DNA from: Neobacillus niacini
Lineage (GTDB): Bacteria > Bacillota > Bacilli > Bacillales > Cytobacillaceae
Assembly (NCBI RefSeq): GCF_000759675.1
Contig: NZ_BAWM01000101.1
Coordinates: forward strand, 1-64,000
Reading direction: 5' to 3'
DNA length: 64,000 nt
In this document: piece after piece, positions 34,765-44,010 of the stretch
Numbering within the stretch: the first letter of the stretch is position 1
Layout of the letters: every line of letters begins with the position of its first letter
The notes under the pieces: generated by a model
Database searches by the model: none
Told to the model about the DNA's origin: nothing
Seen by the model: only the letters and a program-made list of their open reading frames with translations
Translations under genes and position numbers: made by a program

Positions 34765-36231
34765 TCAAGTTCCGCAGAAGGTTCGATATGGACGAGGTGA
34801 TGGCGCTGGCAGAGTAGTGTAATCTATCTGTTCTGGAGAGTTCGCATATGGATTGGATAAGACCTCAATAAGCCTCTCCATCACACTATAATCTCCATTA
34901 TTCGCTGCTTCCAGTGCTTCCTCTACACGGTGGTTCCGAGGTATTACAGCAGGATTACTGTTCCTCATTAACTTTTTGGAGGCGTCCACCGATTCATCTT
35001 GTCTTCCTAATCTTTCCTCCCATCGCTTATGCCACTGAGTGAATTCTGTTGTTCCTTGCAGAATTGTTTCTTCTGGTTTATCAAAGGTTAATGCTCTGAA
35101 GGTGTTAGTATAGTCTGCACGGTGCTTCTGCATCATTTCTAGAAGGTCTCTAATAAGGGGTTTATCTTTTTCATCCTCATTAAATAATCCTAATTTCGCT
35201 CTCATTCCCTCGAGCCAATTCGATTCAAATAACCCAGCAAAGTCAGAGAGCTTATCTTGTGCGAGCGTAACTGCCTGCTCCTGATCCTCATGCAGCAGCG
35301 GCAGCAGAGACTCAGCTAACCGTGCTAAATTCCATACACCAATATTCGGTTGATTACCGTACGCATACCGGCCTTCTCTGTCAATGGAACTAAAAACAGT
35401 AGCGGGATCATAGGTATCCATGAAGGCGCAAGGTCCATAATCAATAGTTTCTCCACTAATCGTCATATTGTCGGTGTTCATCACCCCGTGAATAAAGCCA
35501 ACCAACTGCCATTTAGCAATCAGCATCGCTTGACGTTTAATCACTTCCTGAAGAAACGAGAGATATCGGTTCTCATCATCTTCAATTTCAGGATAATGGC
35601 GTTTTATTGCATAGTCTGCCAGCTCCCGAAGTTCCTCTTCGCTGCCCCATCTTGCCGCATACTGAAAGGTACCAACACGCAGATGACTAGCAGCTACACG
35701 AGTTAAAATTGCACCGGGCAGATCCGTTTCGCGAATGACAGGCTCCCCGGTTGATACCACTGCAAGACTCCGGGTGGTAGGAATACCTAAACCATGCATG
35801 GCTTCGCTGATAATATATTCACGCAGCATTGGTCCAAGTGCCGCCCGGCCATCGCCCCCGCGGGAGTAAGGCGTTCTTCCAGGACCCTTGAGTTGAATAT
35901 CAAAGCGCTCACCATTAGGTGTTACCTGTTCGCCGAGCAGCACTGCTCTGCCATCCCCTAACATCGTAAAATGCCCGAACTGGTGCCCCGCGTAAGCTTG
36001 TGCAAGAGGTGAGGCTCCTTCTGGTATTTTATTGCCGGCAAAGACCGCAGTACCATTCTCACTTCTCAAAGCCTCTATGTTCAATCCAAGGGATGTTGCC
36101 AAAGGTTCATTGAAAATAGCCACCTTTGGAGAACGTACAGAGGTTGGATTGGTCCTTTTAAAAAATATGTTCGGCAAACGTGCGTAACTGTTATCATAGT
36201 TCCATACTGTTTCGATTATTTCTTTTGTCAT
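34765..36231 (-). CDS. Protein adenylyltransferase SelO (YdiU family)
   Basis: This 488-residue pseudokinase-fold enzyme transfers AMP to Ser, Thr or Tyr of target proteins. The family hallmark PGRTPYSRGGDGRAALGP is present, followed by REYIISEAMHGLGIPTTRSL. The catalytic loop FIHGVMNTDNMTISGETIDY has the Asn and Asp metal ligands. Most bacterial homologues lack the selenocysteine of the eukaryotic form; here the C-terminus is PYRTFCGT with an ordinary Cys. It is transcribed alone and is linked in the family to oxidative stress. Confidence 0.92.
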   Translation of the reverse strand: MTKEIIETVWNYDNSYARLPNIFFKRTNPTSVRSPKVAIFNEPLATSLGLNIEALRSENGTAVFAGNKIPEGASPLAQAYAGHQFGHFTMLGDGRAVLLGEQVTPNGERFDIQLKGPGRTPYSRGGDGRAALGPMLREYIISEAMHGLGIPTTRSLAVVSTGEPVIRETDLPGAILTRVAASHLRVGTFQYAARWGSEEELRELADYAIKRHYPEIEDDENRYLSFLQEVIKRQAMLIAKWQLVGFIHGVMNTDNMTISGETIDYGPCAFMDTYDPATVFSSIDREGRYAYGNQPNIGVWNLARLAESLLPLLHEDQEQAVTLAQDKLSDFAGLFESNWLEGMRAKLGLFNEDEKDKPLIRDLLEMMQKHRADYTNTFRALTFDKPEETILQGTTEFTQWHKRWEERLGRQDESVDASKKLMRNSNPAVIPRNHRVEEALEAANNGDYSVMERLIEVLSNPYANSPEQIDYTTLPAPSPRPYRTFCGT

Positions 36232-36297
36232 CGTATCCCCTTTTCTTCTTTTATCTTTCTACCTAGTTTATCCTTTACCCATATTAAAGTATGCCAG

Positions 36298-36530
36298 TCA
36301 CAAACCCATTAATAATTCTTTTGTAAAAGGAATATGATCCGTAAAATATCCATCTACGTGAAGTGCTTTTACTCTTTCCTGCTCCTCTTTTTGGGTATCT
36401 GGATTATTGAAAAGACATGCACTTCTTTCCCTTGTCGATGTAATTCATTAACATTTTTCATTGTTACATCCGTTGATTCCATGCCTATTATCGGGCAATT
36501 ACCGAGAAAGAATAATTCCCGCTAACTTTA
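36298..36530 (-). pseudogene. C-terminal remnant of a second GDPD gene
   Basis: The minus strand reads GNCPIIGMESTD, then NVNELHRQGKEVHVF, and after a frameshift NNPDTQKEEQERVKAL and GYFTDHIPFTKELLMGL up to a TGA at 36298. This is the end of a glycerophosphodiester phosphodiesterase. The N-terminal two thirds are missing and the reading frame is broken. It lies directly downstream of an intact GDPD gene, so it is probably the wreck of a tandem paralogue. Confidence 0.8.
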
Positions 36531-36538
36531 TATGCAAA

Positions 36539-37291
36539 TTATTTCCGCTCATTTCTTATTAACAATGCTTTCTCCGGAAAATTCGTCATAATAGCATTGA
36601 CACCAAAATCTAAAAGTTGATTGATTTCTTTACTATCATTAACCGTCCATACCCGTATATTTTTGCTTATCTCTTTCAAATTACAATTATCCATCAATAC
36701 AATATCTTTAGATAGATGTAATCCTTCCAATTCGAGACTGTGAATGTAATCTTGTGCAAGTGTAATCTGTTGGTCGAGCAGCCAAGCGATGTTTGCTGAT
36801 GAATCTATCCTTTTAATTCGAATCAAGGTAGGTAAATGAAAAGATGAATAAATCACTTTTCTATCGTTCCCATATTTTTTTACTAAAGATAATACTTTTT
36901 CTTCAATCCCTTCGTAAGGAATGATATTTGTCTTTAATTCTATATTTAATTCAATATCATATGGCCATATTAATTCTAGTACCTCCTTTAAAGTCGGCAC
37001 ACTTTCTAATCTCCATAGAGATTCTTCGTAGTTCCGAAAATGAGAAAACTTCACTCCAGCGCTAAATCCCTTAATATCATCTAAACTTAAATCCTTTACA
37101 TACCCAGTTCCGTCGGTCGTTCTATCAAGCATTTCATCATGAATAACAACAATTTCCAAATCTTTTGTCATATGAACATCTAACTCAAGACCTTCCACAC
37201 CTTGTTCAATAGCTTGTTGGAAACTTAATAGTGTATTTTCAGGAAAATCCCCCATACTGCCGCGATGACCATAAATTTTAGTCTTTTCCAT
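36539..37291 (-). CDS. Glycerophosphodiester phosphodiesterase
   Basis: This 250-residue enzyme of the UgpQ type is cytoplasmic, with no signal peptide. The catalytic residues are in YGHRGSMGDFPENTLLSF, LELDVHMTKD and VIHDEMLDRTTDGTG. It splits glycerophosphodiesters to glycerol 3-phosphate and an alcohol. The closing IRVWTVNDSKEINQLLDFGV and IMTNFPEKAL are typical. ATG at 37291 is preceded by AAAGGAAGTGGTTAT. It is monocistronic. Confidence 0.92.
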   Translation of the reverse strand: MEKTKIYGHRGSMGDFPENTLLSFQQAIEQGVEGLELDVHMTKDLEIVVIHDEMLDRTTDGTGYVKDLSLDDIKGFSAGVKFSHFRNYEESLWRLESVPTLKEVLELIWPYDIELNIELKTNIIPYEGIEEKVLSLVKKYGNDRKVIYSSFHLPTLIRIKRIDSSANIAWLLDQQITLAQDYIHSLELEGLHLSKDIVLMDNCNLKEISKNIRVWTVNDSKEINQLLDFGVNAIMTNFPEKALLIRNERK

Positions 37292-37417
37292 ATAACCACT
37301 TCCTTTGGTTAAAGTAGAATAGAGAATAATGCTGTTTGCTTGGCCTTATCCTCTATCTTATATATTACTTTATTATGTTATTATTCGCCTCTAGCTGCAT
37401 TTGCTTGTTCAATTGCA

Positions 37418-39322
37418 TCATTTGCTTATCCACAATTCTATAACTGAATCAAGTTCTTGACTTAAATGTGTTTTTTTAGAATAAAGCTTATTAAGTTCCT
37501 CATAATCGAGTTGATCATCAGCCATCGCTAAATCTATTGTTTTTATTTCATTTTCCAGACTTTCAATCCTTGCTAGAGCATTAGCCTTTACTTCTTCTTG
37601 GTTTATACCTTCGGGTTTAATTCTTTGTTTCTTACCTTTTTCACTATTTACGATGGGTTCTTCCTTTGGTTGCTGACTTTTATAATAATCGTAATTTCCC
37701 TGATAGCTTTTAAAGCCATAATCCTCCAAAGCAATTACTCTTTCAGCGATTTTATTAATAAAATATCTGTCATGAGAGATAAAGATAATCGTACCCTTAA
37801 AATCCTCGAGGGCTTCCTCAAGGGTTTCTATTGAGTCAATATCAAGATGATTCGTCGGCTCATCCAGGATTAATAAATTTATGTCTTGATATAATAGCAT
37901 AGCTAACTTTAGCCTGATTCGCTCCCCACCTGACAAATGCTTTACTTTTTTGAAGGGGCTCTTTTTATAAAACATGAATTTTGATAGATATTCCCTAGCT
38001 TTTCCCTCCAGAATTGATATATCTTCTCTAAAAGCCTCTAGCACAGTGTGCTCTTCATTATTAAAAGTAATCTTTTGAGGTAAATAGGCTGCCATCACAT
38101 TAGAACCTAATTCTACTAACCCTTTATCCGGCTGTTCTTCACCTAGAAGCATTTTTAAAAAGGTTGTTTTTCCACTGCCATTAGGACCAACCATCACTAC
38201 TCGCTCACCATAATGAATCATTAAATTAGTGTCCTTAAATATAATCTTTTCGTGAAACCTTTTTGAGAGTCCAATCGATTTGATGGTTTCATTTCCCGAG
38301 CGTTGTGTTACTTTTAGGTCCAACCTCATATTCTTTCTTTCAAAAACGGGCTTATCTATTCGCTCCATTTTATCGAGCTTTTTTTGTATACTGGCAGCTC
38401 TTCTAAAGAACTTATTATTATCAGCCCTCATCGCCCAGTCTCTCAGACTCGTAACGGTCTTTTCCATGTTATTGATCTTTTTTTGCTGTTCTCGAAAATG
38501 CTCATATTGAATCCGCATATTTTCTTCTTTTTGACTAACAAATGAGGAGTAGTTCCCCTTATAGGAGATTGATTCCATATCCTCAATTTCGACAATTTTA
38601 TTGACTACATTGTCCAGAAAGTAGCGATCATGGGAAACAATAATGATAATTCCCTTATAGCTCTTAAGATAGCCTTCAAGCCATTCAATTGCCTTCATGT
38701 CTAGATGATTGGTCGGTTCATCGAGCAGCAATATATCCGGGTTATGAATCAACAGCTTTCCAAGTACGACAGTCGTTTTTTCCCCGCCGCTTAATAAATC
38801 AAAATCCTGGTTTAAAAACCTTTCTGCAAAATTTAGCCCAGTGCAAACCTTGTTTAATTTTTCCTCACGTTCGTAACCTCCCTTTACTTCAAATAATTGA
38901 ACCAGATCACTATATTTATTTAAGGCTTTTTCTAGGGCAGTGTCTTCCAGTGTTTTCATTTGCTCTTCTAATTCCCGCATTTGGTTTTCTATGATGACAA
39001 TCTCTTCAAAGGCAAGGTTTAGTACATCTATAACTTTTAGACCTTCCGGATACACAGGGGATTGTTCGAGATATGCCTTAGTCGCTCCTCTTGGCAGGTT
39101 AATCAGACCTTCATCATAACCAGGGCTTGAGGTTTGCGGGTAACCTGGATAATAATGCATTTTCACGATTCCTGCGATTAGTTTAAGAATCGTGCTTTTG
39201 CCGCTTCCATTGGCACCGACTATACCAACCTTATCTCCTTCATAAGCTTCAAACGTTATATTTTTAATCACAAGGGTAGCTTCCATAAATTTTTTCACGC
39301 CATGTAATTTCATTTCTAACAT
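37418..39322 (-). CDS. ABC-F family ATPase (ribosome-associated, possible antibiotic resistance)
   Basis: This 634-residue protein has two ATPase domains and no membrane spans. The first has GANGSGKST, LLSGGEKTT and LLLDEPTNHLD; the second has GPNGSGKTT, LSGGERIRL and LILDEPTNHLD. A charged linker of about 80 residues joins them and would reach the peptidyl-transferase centre. A Pro/Gly/Tyr-rich insert (MHYYPGYPQTSSPGYDEG) follows the first Walker A strand. The C-terminus is a coiled coil. ABC-F proteins of this layout free ribosomes from antibiotics or stalled states. The upstream leader peptide and terminator point to antibiotic-inducible expression. Confidence 0.88.
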   Translation of the reverse strand: MLEMKLHGVKKFMEATLVIKNITFEAYEGDKVGIVGANGSGKSTILKLIAGIVKMHYYPGYPQTSSPGYDEGLINLPRGATKAYLEQSPVYPEGLKVIDVLNLAFEEIVIIENQMRELEEQMKTLEDTALEKALNKYSDLVQLFEVKGGYEREEKLNKVCTGLNFAERFLNQDFDLLSGGEKTTVVLGKLLIHNPDILLLDEPTNHLDMKAIEWLEGYLKSYKGIIIIVSHDRYFLDNVVNKIVEIEDMESISYKGNYSSFVSQKEENMRIQYEHFREQQKKINNMEKTVTSLRDWAMRADNNKFFRRAASIQKKLDKMERIDKPVFERKNMRLDLKVTQRSGNETIKSIGLSKRFHEKIIFKDTNLMIHYGERVVMVGPNGSGKTTFLKMLLGEEQPDKGLVELGSNVMAAYLPQKITFNNEEHTVLEAFREDISILEGKAREYLSKFMFYKKSPFKKVKHLSGGERIRLKLAMLLYQDINLLILDEPTNHLDIDSIETLEEALEDFKGTIIFISHDRYFINKIAERVIALEDYGFKSYQGNYDYYKSQQPKEEPIVNSEKGKKQRIKPEGINQEEVKANALARIESLENEIKTIDLAMADDQLDYEELNKLYSKKTHLSQELDSVIELWISK

Positions 39323-39411
39323 AAAATCGCCTTCTTTCCTCCATAATCTAAGTTACGCACTTTATGGACAGGACAAAGAAGAACCTGCATTACCTTATTT
39401 ATTTGTAAAAT

Positions 39412-39448
39412 AAAAAAGACCATAAGAAGATGGTTTCTTCTCACAGTC
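39412..39448 (-). terminator. Attenuator terminator in the ABC-F leader
   Basis: On the minus strand GACTGTGAGAAGA, loop AACCA and TCTTCTTATGGTC form a 13-bp stem (three G-U pairs) followed by TTTTTTATTTT. It lies 90 bases ahead of the ABC-F start and more than 200 bases after the promoter, inside the leader. It would stop transcription before the gene unless prevented. Confidence 0.85.
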
Positions 39449-39676
39449 TAAATAATCAGTCAATATAATTTACTTTAAGTAGAGTAAGAAAAAGCACATT
39501 ATTATGCCAATAAACTCATACTAGTAGTATGGTAGTAAATTATAATTTTGATTTCAGTAAAGTAAGTTACCTTCTAAATTGCCTTAATTCCATAAGAGCA
39601 TAACAAATAAACCTAACTTTTATAGGTGAATTGACACTCATTACAAAATCGATATTAATTTTAAAATAAATTAATA

Positions 39677-39700
39677 TTAGCAATTAGTTGTTGGTTCCAT
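39677..39700 (-). CDS. Seven-residue leader peptide of the ABC-F gene
   Basis: The minus strand has AAGGAGG, eleven bases, then ATG and the short frame MEPTTNC followed by TAA. It is the first start codon after the promoter. The ABC-F start is about 355 bases downstream, past a terminator. Drug-stalled ribosomes on such a peptide typically change leader RNA folding so the terminator does not form. The frame and ribosome binding site are seen; function is inferred. Confidence 0.6.
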   Translation of the reverse strand: MEPTTNC

Positions 39701-39731
39701 AAACTTACTTTCCTCCTTCAAAATTTTCTTT

Positions 39732-39760
39732 ATTATCTCACTTTTACATATTTTTGTAAA
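39732..39760 (-). promoter_or_regulatory. SigmaA-type promoter of the ABC-F leader
   Basis: On the minus strand TTTACA and GATAAT are separated by exactly 17 bp. Transcription would begin about 7 bases later, just ahead of the leader-peptide ribosome binding site. The rest of the 740-base gap to the ger operon is AT-rich, and nothing else was recognised in it except the ger promoter. Confidence 0.75.
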
Positions 39761-39995
39761 TCAAAAGGTTGTGATAACTAAAGCAATAATTTTCAAGCAA
39801 TGTAGAAACTAACAATAAGCTTAGGAAAGCATTACTATTCTTAAACATTATATGGATAAACCTTACCTTTCTATCAATTTGGATAAAAACAGTCTTTATT
39901 ATCGCATGTTATTTAGGAATACGAATAAAATTTAAATCGCGTGTCTATCCATTGAATGGGAGAAAAATGCCTGAAGGCCTTATTTGTTTAGGACT

Positions 39996-40026
39996 TGCAT
40001 AACCATTCATTTTGAAACACAAACTA
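39996..40026 (+). promoter_or_regulatory. Candidate sigmaG promoter of the ger operon
   Basis: TGCATA and CAAACTA lie 18 bp apart, about 35 bases ahead of the gerA-type start. The forespore sigmaG consensus is TGMATA and CATWMTA, so this matches with one mismatch. Germinant receptor operons are known to be sigmaG-dependent. Confidence 0.6.
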
Positions 40027-40060
40027 TCCTATCATATTCCATTATAGGTGGGATTCTCCT

Positions 40061-41608
40061 ATGCCTTTTTTTCGAAGATACAAGAAAGAAAAGAAGAACC
40101 AACTTTCAATTCCAAAACAGCAAAATATGCCCTCCCAAAATTTAATAAGTTCGGAAATTGTGGAGAACATTGCAGAAATTCAGGACATTTTTAGCGATAC
40201 CCCTGACCTGGTAGTGAAAAACTTCGTAATCAAACAAATAAATAGACCTGCAACACTAGTCTATTTAAGCGGACTAACGGATAAAAATGCTATTAATAAT
40301 GATGTGTTAAAGCCACTATTATTTGAAGTTGATAAGGAGAATGCAGACCTTGAAGTAAAAGTGGCACTTGGTCAAATAAAAGAAACGAATACATGGAAGA
40401 ATATTGAAGATGCCATTCTACAAGGAAATAGTGTCTTATTTATAGATGGACGGACTGTGGCGTACCAATTTGATACACAAGGATGGCCTCAACGTGGAAT
40501 AGAAGATACTTCAATTGAGTCTTCTTTAAGAGGGGCACATGAAGGGTTTACAGAAACAGGAAGCTCTAATATTGCGTTGATTCGCAGGCATATTCCAAGC
40601 CGTGAGCTGAAAATAAAAGAAATGACGATTGGTGAAAGAGGGAAAATCAAAATTTCTATTATGTACTTAGCCGATGTTGCCAATCCTGAAGTATTGCAAG
40701 AGCTTGTTAACCGAATCAACAAACTAAAGGTCGATTTCATCATAAATACGGCTGCCTTGGCAGAATATATTGAGGACAACCCGTATTCTCCGTTCCCGCA
40801 ATTATTTCTAACAGAACGTCCTGATTTTGCAGCGTCGGAAATTTTTCAAGGGCGAATCGCTGTCGTTGTAGACCGATCGCCTAACGTCCTCATTGGACCG
40901 GTAACATTTGAAACTTTTTTTAAGAGTATGGATGATTATAGTGTTCGCTGGATGGCTGCCTCATTTTTACGATTCATGAGGTATTTTGGCTTTTTTGCTG
41001 CGATCTTTCTGCCGGCTACCTATATTGCTGTCATTTCCTTTCATTTTGAAATCATACCCTTAAAGCTACTTTTATCTGTTGGTGCCTCAAGGGAGAAAGT
41101 TCCATTTCCACCATTTATTGAAGCCATCATCATGGAAATCACGTTAGAAATGTTGCGCGAAGCAGGGGTACGTCTTCCTGCCAAAATTGGCCAGACAGTG
41201 GGAATTGTTGGTGGTATCGTTATTGGCCAAGCAGCTGTTCAAGCAGGTATCGTTAGTAATATTATGGTGATTGTCGTAGCTTTAACAGCGATCGCTTCAT
41301 TTATTATTCCTAATTATGATATGGGATCGGCGATACGTATGCTCCGTTTTCCGATGATGATTGCTGCTTCATTATTTGGTTTCGTTGGACTCACAGTGGG
41401 GTTAATGACCTTAATTGCCCATTTTGTTGCCCTTGAATCATTAGGCACCCCTTATGGCAGTCCCATCGCTCCATTACGATTCACTGATTGGAAGGATCTA
41501 TTTATTCGTTTTCCGATGTGGTCTACCGTAAAACGCCCTGAAAGTACTAGGGCCATTCAAAGGAAAAAAGCGAATCCCAAACTTCCAGAAGGTGAAGAAA
41601 ATTGGTGA
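40061..41608 (+). CDS. Spore germinant receptor A subunit
   Basis: This 515-residue GerA-family protein has a soluble N-terminal half (1-270), with the conserved LITERPD-like segment LFLTERPDFA and RSPNVLIGPVTF. Four to five membrane spans follow (FAAIFLPATYIAVISFHFE, PFPPFIEAIIMEITLEMLRE). It sits in the spore inner membrane and senses nutrients together with the B and C subunits. ATG follows AGGTGGGATTCTCCT. It overlaps the B-subunit gene by 7 bases. Confidence 0.94.
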   Translation: MPFFRRYKKEKKNQLSIPKQQNMPSQNLISSEIVENIAEIQDIFSDTPDLVVKNFVIKQINRPATLVYLSGLTDKNAINNDVLKPLLFEVDKENADLEVKVALGQIKETNTWKNIEDAILQGNSVLFIDGRTVAYQFDTQGWPQRGIEDTSIESSLRGAHEGFTETGSSNIALIRRHIPSRELKIKEMTIGERGKIKISIMYLADVANPEVLQELVNRINKLKVDFIINTAALAEYIEDNPYSPFPQLFLTERPDFAASEIFQGRIAVVVDRSPNVLIGPVTFETFFKSMDDYSVRWMAASFLRFMRYFGFFAAIFLPATYIAVISFHFEIIPLKLLLSVGASREKVPFPPFIEAIIMEITLEMLREAGVRLPAKIGQTVGIVGGIVIGQAAVQAGIVSNIMVIVVALTAIASFIIPNYDMGSAIRMLRFPMMIAASLFGFVGLTVGLMTLIAHFVALESLGTPYGSPIAPLRFTDWKDLFIRFPMWSTVKRPESTRAIQRKKANPKLPEGEENW

Positions 41609-42702
41609 AACATAATAAAAATCAAATAACGCTTATGCAATATATCTTTTTAATTCATGGTGTCCAAGTAGGGGTTGGACTATTAACACTACCACGTGAA
41701 TTAGCAGAAATAGCAGGGACGGACGGATGGATCTCGATTATTATTGGCTATTTTTTATCAACAGTTGCTGGTTTACTCATCATTCAGGTAATGAAAAAAC
41801 ACCCAAATGGAACCATCCTTGATCTCATCACCCATTATTTTGGAAAGTGGGTCGGAAAGATCGCTGCTCTCGTTTTTGGCTTGTATTTTGCCTTTTTAGC
41901 ATCGATCATTTTTATTAGGGAATGTCTCTTTATCCAATTTTGGATTCTACCGCAAACAGACATGTTTATCTTGATGTTATTGTTGTCCATTCCTACTTAC
42001 CTGATTGTGCGGAATAATATTAAAGTAATCGCCAGGTACTCCCAATTAGTTTTTTTTATGACGACATGGATGATTTTCTTCTATTTTTCGCCTTTGAAGG
42101 AAGCCCACTGGCTCCATCTCCTTCCTGTTGTAAAGGAAGGCTGGATACCCATTTTCACAGCAGTTAAGGTAACGATTTTTTCCTTTATAGGCTTTGAAAT
42201 CGCCTTTTTTCTCTATCCTTCACTGCAGAAAAAACAAAAGGCATCAGCAGGGTTTATCATTGCGAATACACTTACACTCCTTATTCTATTGACGATCACA
42301 ATAGTCATCTTTGCTTTTTTTAGTCCAGACGAAATTACTCAATTTAAAGAACCAACCATTAGTGTGTTAAAAATCGTTGAATTTAAGTTTTTGGAAAGAG
42401 TGGAAATTGTCTTCCTCTCCTTCTATATATTTGTCATCTCTACGACAGTCTTGCCTTTAATGTATTCAACTGTTTTCTGTTTAAGTCAATTATTTGGCGC
42501 ACAAAATCACAGTAAATTTGTAGGTTGGTATCTCCTTTTAAACCTTGTATATATTATGTTTATCACTCAAACGTTTGATAGAAATGATCAGCTTTCAAAA
42601 CTAGTTCAGCCAATAAGTCTATTCCTTGCTTACGCTTTTCCAATTTGTTTATTAATTTATGTTTCGATTCATGACCGTATTAAAGGGAGGGCCAATCTAT
42701 GA
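41602..42702 (+). CDS. Spore germinant receptor B subunit
   Basis: This 366-residue protein has ten membrane spans and is a GerB-type permease-like subunit of the amino-acid/polyamine/organocation superfamily (FLIHGVQVGVGLLTLPREL at the start of helix 1). It is the presumed germinant-binding subunit of the receptor. The start is a GTG at 41605 or a TTG just before it; AGAAGGTGAAGAAAATTGGTG carries the ribosome binding site. It overlaps the A gene by 7 bases and the C gene by 4. Confidence 0.92.
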   Translation: MVKHNKNQITLMQYIFLIHGVQVGVGLLTLPRELAEIAGTDGWISIIIGYFLSTVAGLLIIQVMKKHPNGTILDLITHYFGKWVGKIAALVFGLYFAFLASIIFIRECLFIQFWILPQTDMFILMLLLSIPTYLIVRNNIKVIARYSQLVFFMTTWMIFFYFSPLKEAHWLHLLPVVKEGWIPIFTAVKVTIFSFIGFEIAFFLYPSLQKKQKASAGFIIANTLTLLILLTITIVIFAFFSPDEITQFKEPTISVLKIVEFKFLERVEIVFLSFYIFVISTTVLPLMYSTVFCLSQLFGAQNHSKFVGWYLLLNLVYIMFITQTFDRNDQLSKLVQPISLFLAYAFPICLLIYVSIHDRIKGRANL

Positions 42703-43814
42703 AACGTTGGGTACTTGCGCTGGTTTCCATCCTCCTCATTTTCCTTCTTTCTAGTTGTGGAGGTAGAGCTCCATTAGAGGATTTGACTCTTGCCTTTATC
42801 CTTGGTGTGGATTTAGATGATGAAAATAATCTGACCTTTTATGAATTAAATCCAGTTTTTCATAAAGGTTCCAAGAAAGGATTGGAGGCATATGAAGTAA
42901 GGGCGAAAACGATTCGAGATTCCAGAAGAATATTTGACGGATTAACAACTGGAGAAGTTGTCGCTGGAAAAATCCAAGTCTTACTAGTTGGCGAACGTGT
43001 CCTGGAACATGCTGGCTGGTTTTCTATTCTGGATAGCGTCTACCGGAATCCCAATTTTTCTATGAATACACGAGTAGTAGCGGTTAAGGGTCCTGTTTCA
43101 GATGTTGTCTTTTACAATCCTGGTGAAAAACCGGAATTATCTTTGCACTTAAAAGCAGTGATTGATAAAAGTTATGATCGAACGAGGGCAGTAAAAGGTA
43201 CTCTTCAAGAATTACACAGGGAGGTCTACGAGAAGGGAATGACTCCCATTATTTCCGAAGTGAAAAAGGAAAAAAAACTGGAATTATCGGGCATGGCTCT
43301 CCTTTATAATAAAGGGAAATATGCTGCCTCCCTGGATGTTCCTGAATCGACATTACTTCTTGTGTTAAAGAATGAAAAGAGGCATGAAGTCACCATGACG
43401 ATTCCGATTTTCCCAATCGAAAAAGAGAACAACATCTTCCATAAAAACGAGCTGAGCTTCCAGGCCAGTAGAGTGAAAACGAAGATAAAAACAGGATATA
43501 AAAAGAACGCTTTCCATTTTGACGTTAAAGTCAATATGACCGTAAATATTATGGAACGTATATTTCCAGAGGACAAGGTCAAAAAAGCAGAGCTAGTAAA
43601 GTTAATTGAAAAAGAATTGCAAAAGCAATTTACAGATCTCATTAAGAAAATTCAAAAGAAAAAAATTGATCCCATCGGATTTGGGCTTTACGCACGTGCC
43701 TACCATTATGAGCAATTTAAAAAAGTGGATAACGACTGGGGTAAAGCACTGGCTGAATCCGATATCAATGTTTCTGTCAACGTAAAAGTAAACGCATACG
43801 GAGCTGTCAAATAA
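42699..43814 (+). CDS. Spore germinant receptor C lipoprotein
   Basis: This 371-residue GerC-family protein has a lipobox (IFLLSSCGGRAPLEDL) that places it on the outer face of the spore inner membrane. The body has the typical AFILGVDLDDENNLTF and VQVLLVGERVLEHAG-type stretch (QVLLVGERVLEHAGW). It completes the A-B-C operon, which is enough for a working receptor. Which nutrient it serves is unknown. Confidence 0.93.
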   Translation: MKRWVLALVSILLIFLLSSCGGRAPLEDLTLAFILGVDLDDENNLTFYELNPVFHKGSKKGLEAYEVRAKTIRDSRRIFDGLTTGEVVAGKIQVLLVGERVLEHAGWFSILDSVYRNPNFSMNTRVVAVKGPVSDVVFYNPGEKPELSLHLKAVIDKSYDRTRAVKGTLQELHREVYEKGMTPIISEVKKEKKLELSGMALLYNKGKYAASLDVPESTLLLVLKNEKRHEVTMTIPIFPIEKENNIFHKNELSFQASRVKTKIKTGYKKNAFHFDVKVNMTVNIMERIFPEDKVKKAELVKLIEKELQKQFTDLIKKIQKKKIDPIGFGLYARAYHYEQFKKVDNDWGKALAESDINVSVNVKVNAYGAVK

Positions 43815-43906
43815 TCATACTTTTTCATCTTTCGCAAAGACCTGGCAAAGGAATACTCACTTCTAAGGGCACGAGTAAAGCCAAATCTATATAATTGCGG
43901 TTACAT

Positions 43907-43952
43907 AAAAAACACCCCGTAAATGTTAGATTAGTGTCTAACATTTACGGGG
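43907..43952 (-). terminator. Terminator of the NlpC/P60 gene
   Basis: CCCCGTAAATGTTAGA and TCTAACATTTACGGGG form a perfect 16-bp stem. The T-run is on the minus strand (TGTTTTTT), so it serves the minus-strand hydrolase gene, not gerC. Confidence 0.88.
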
Positions 43953-44010
43953 CAGATCAGGGTTCGTTGCCTTTTTTTTATATTAGTAGGCTTTGTCAAA
44001 AATCTTGAGC

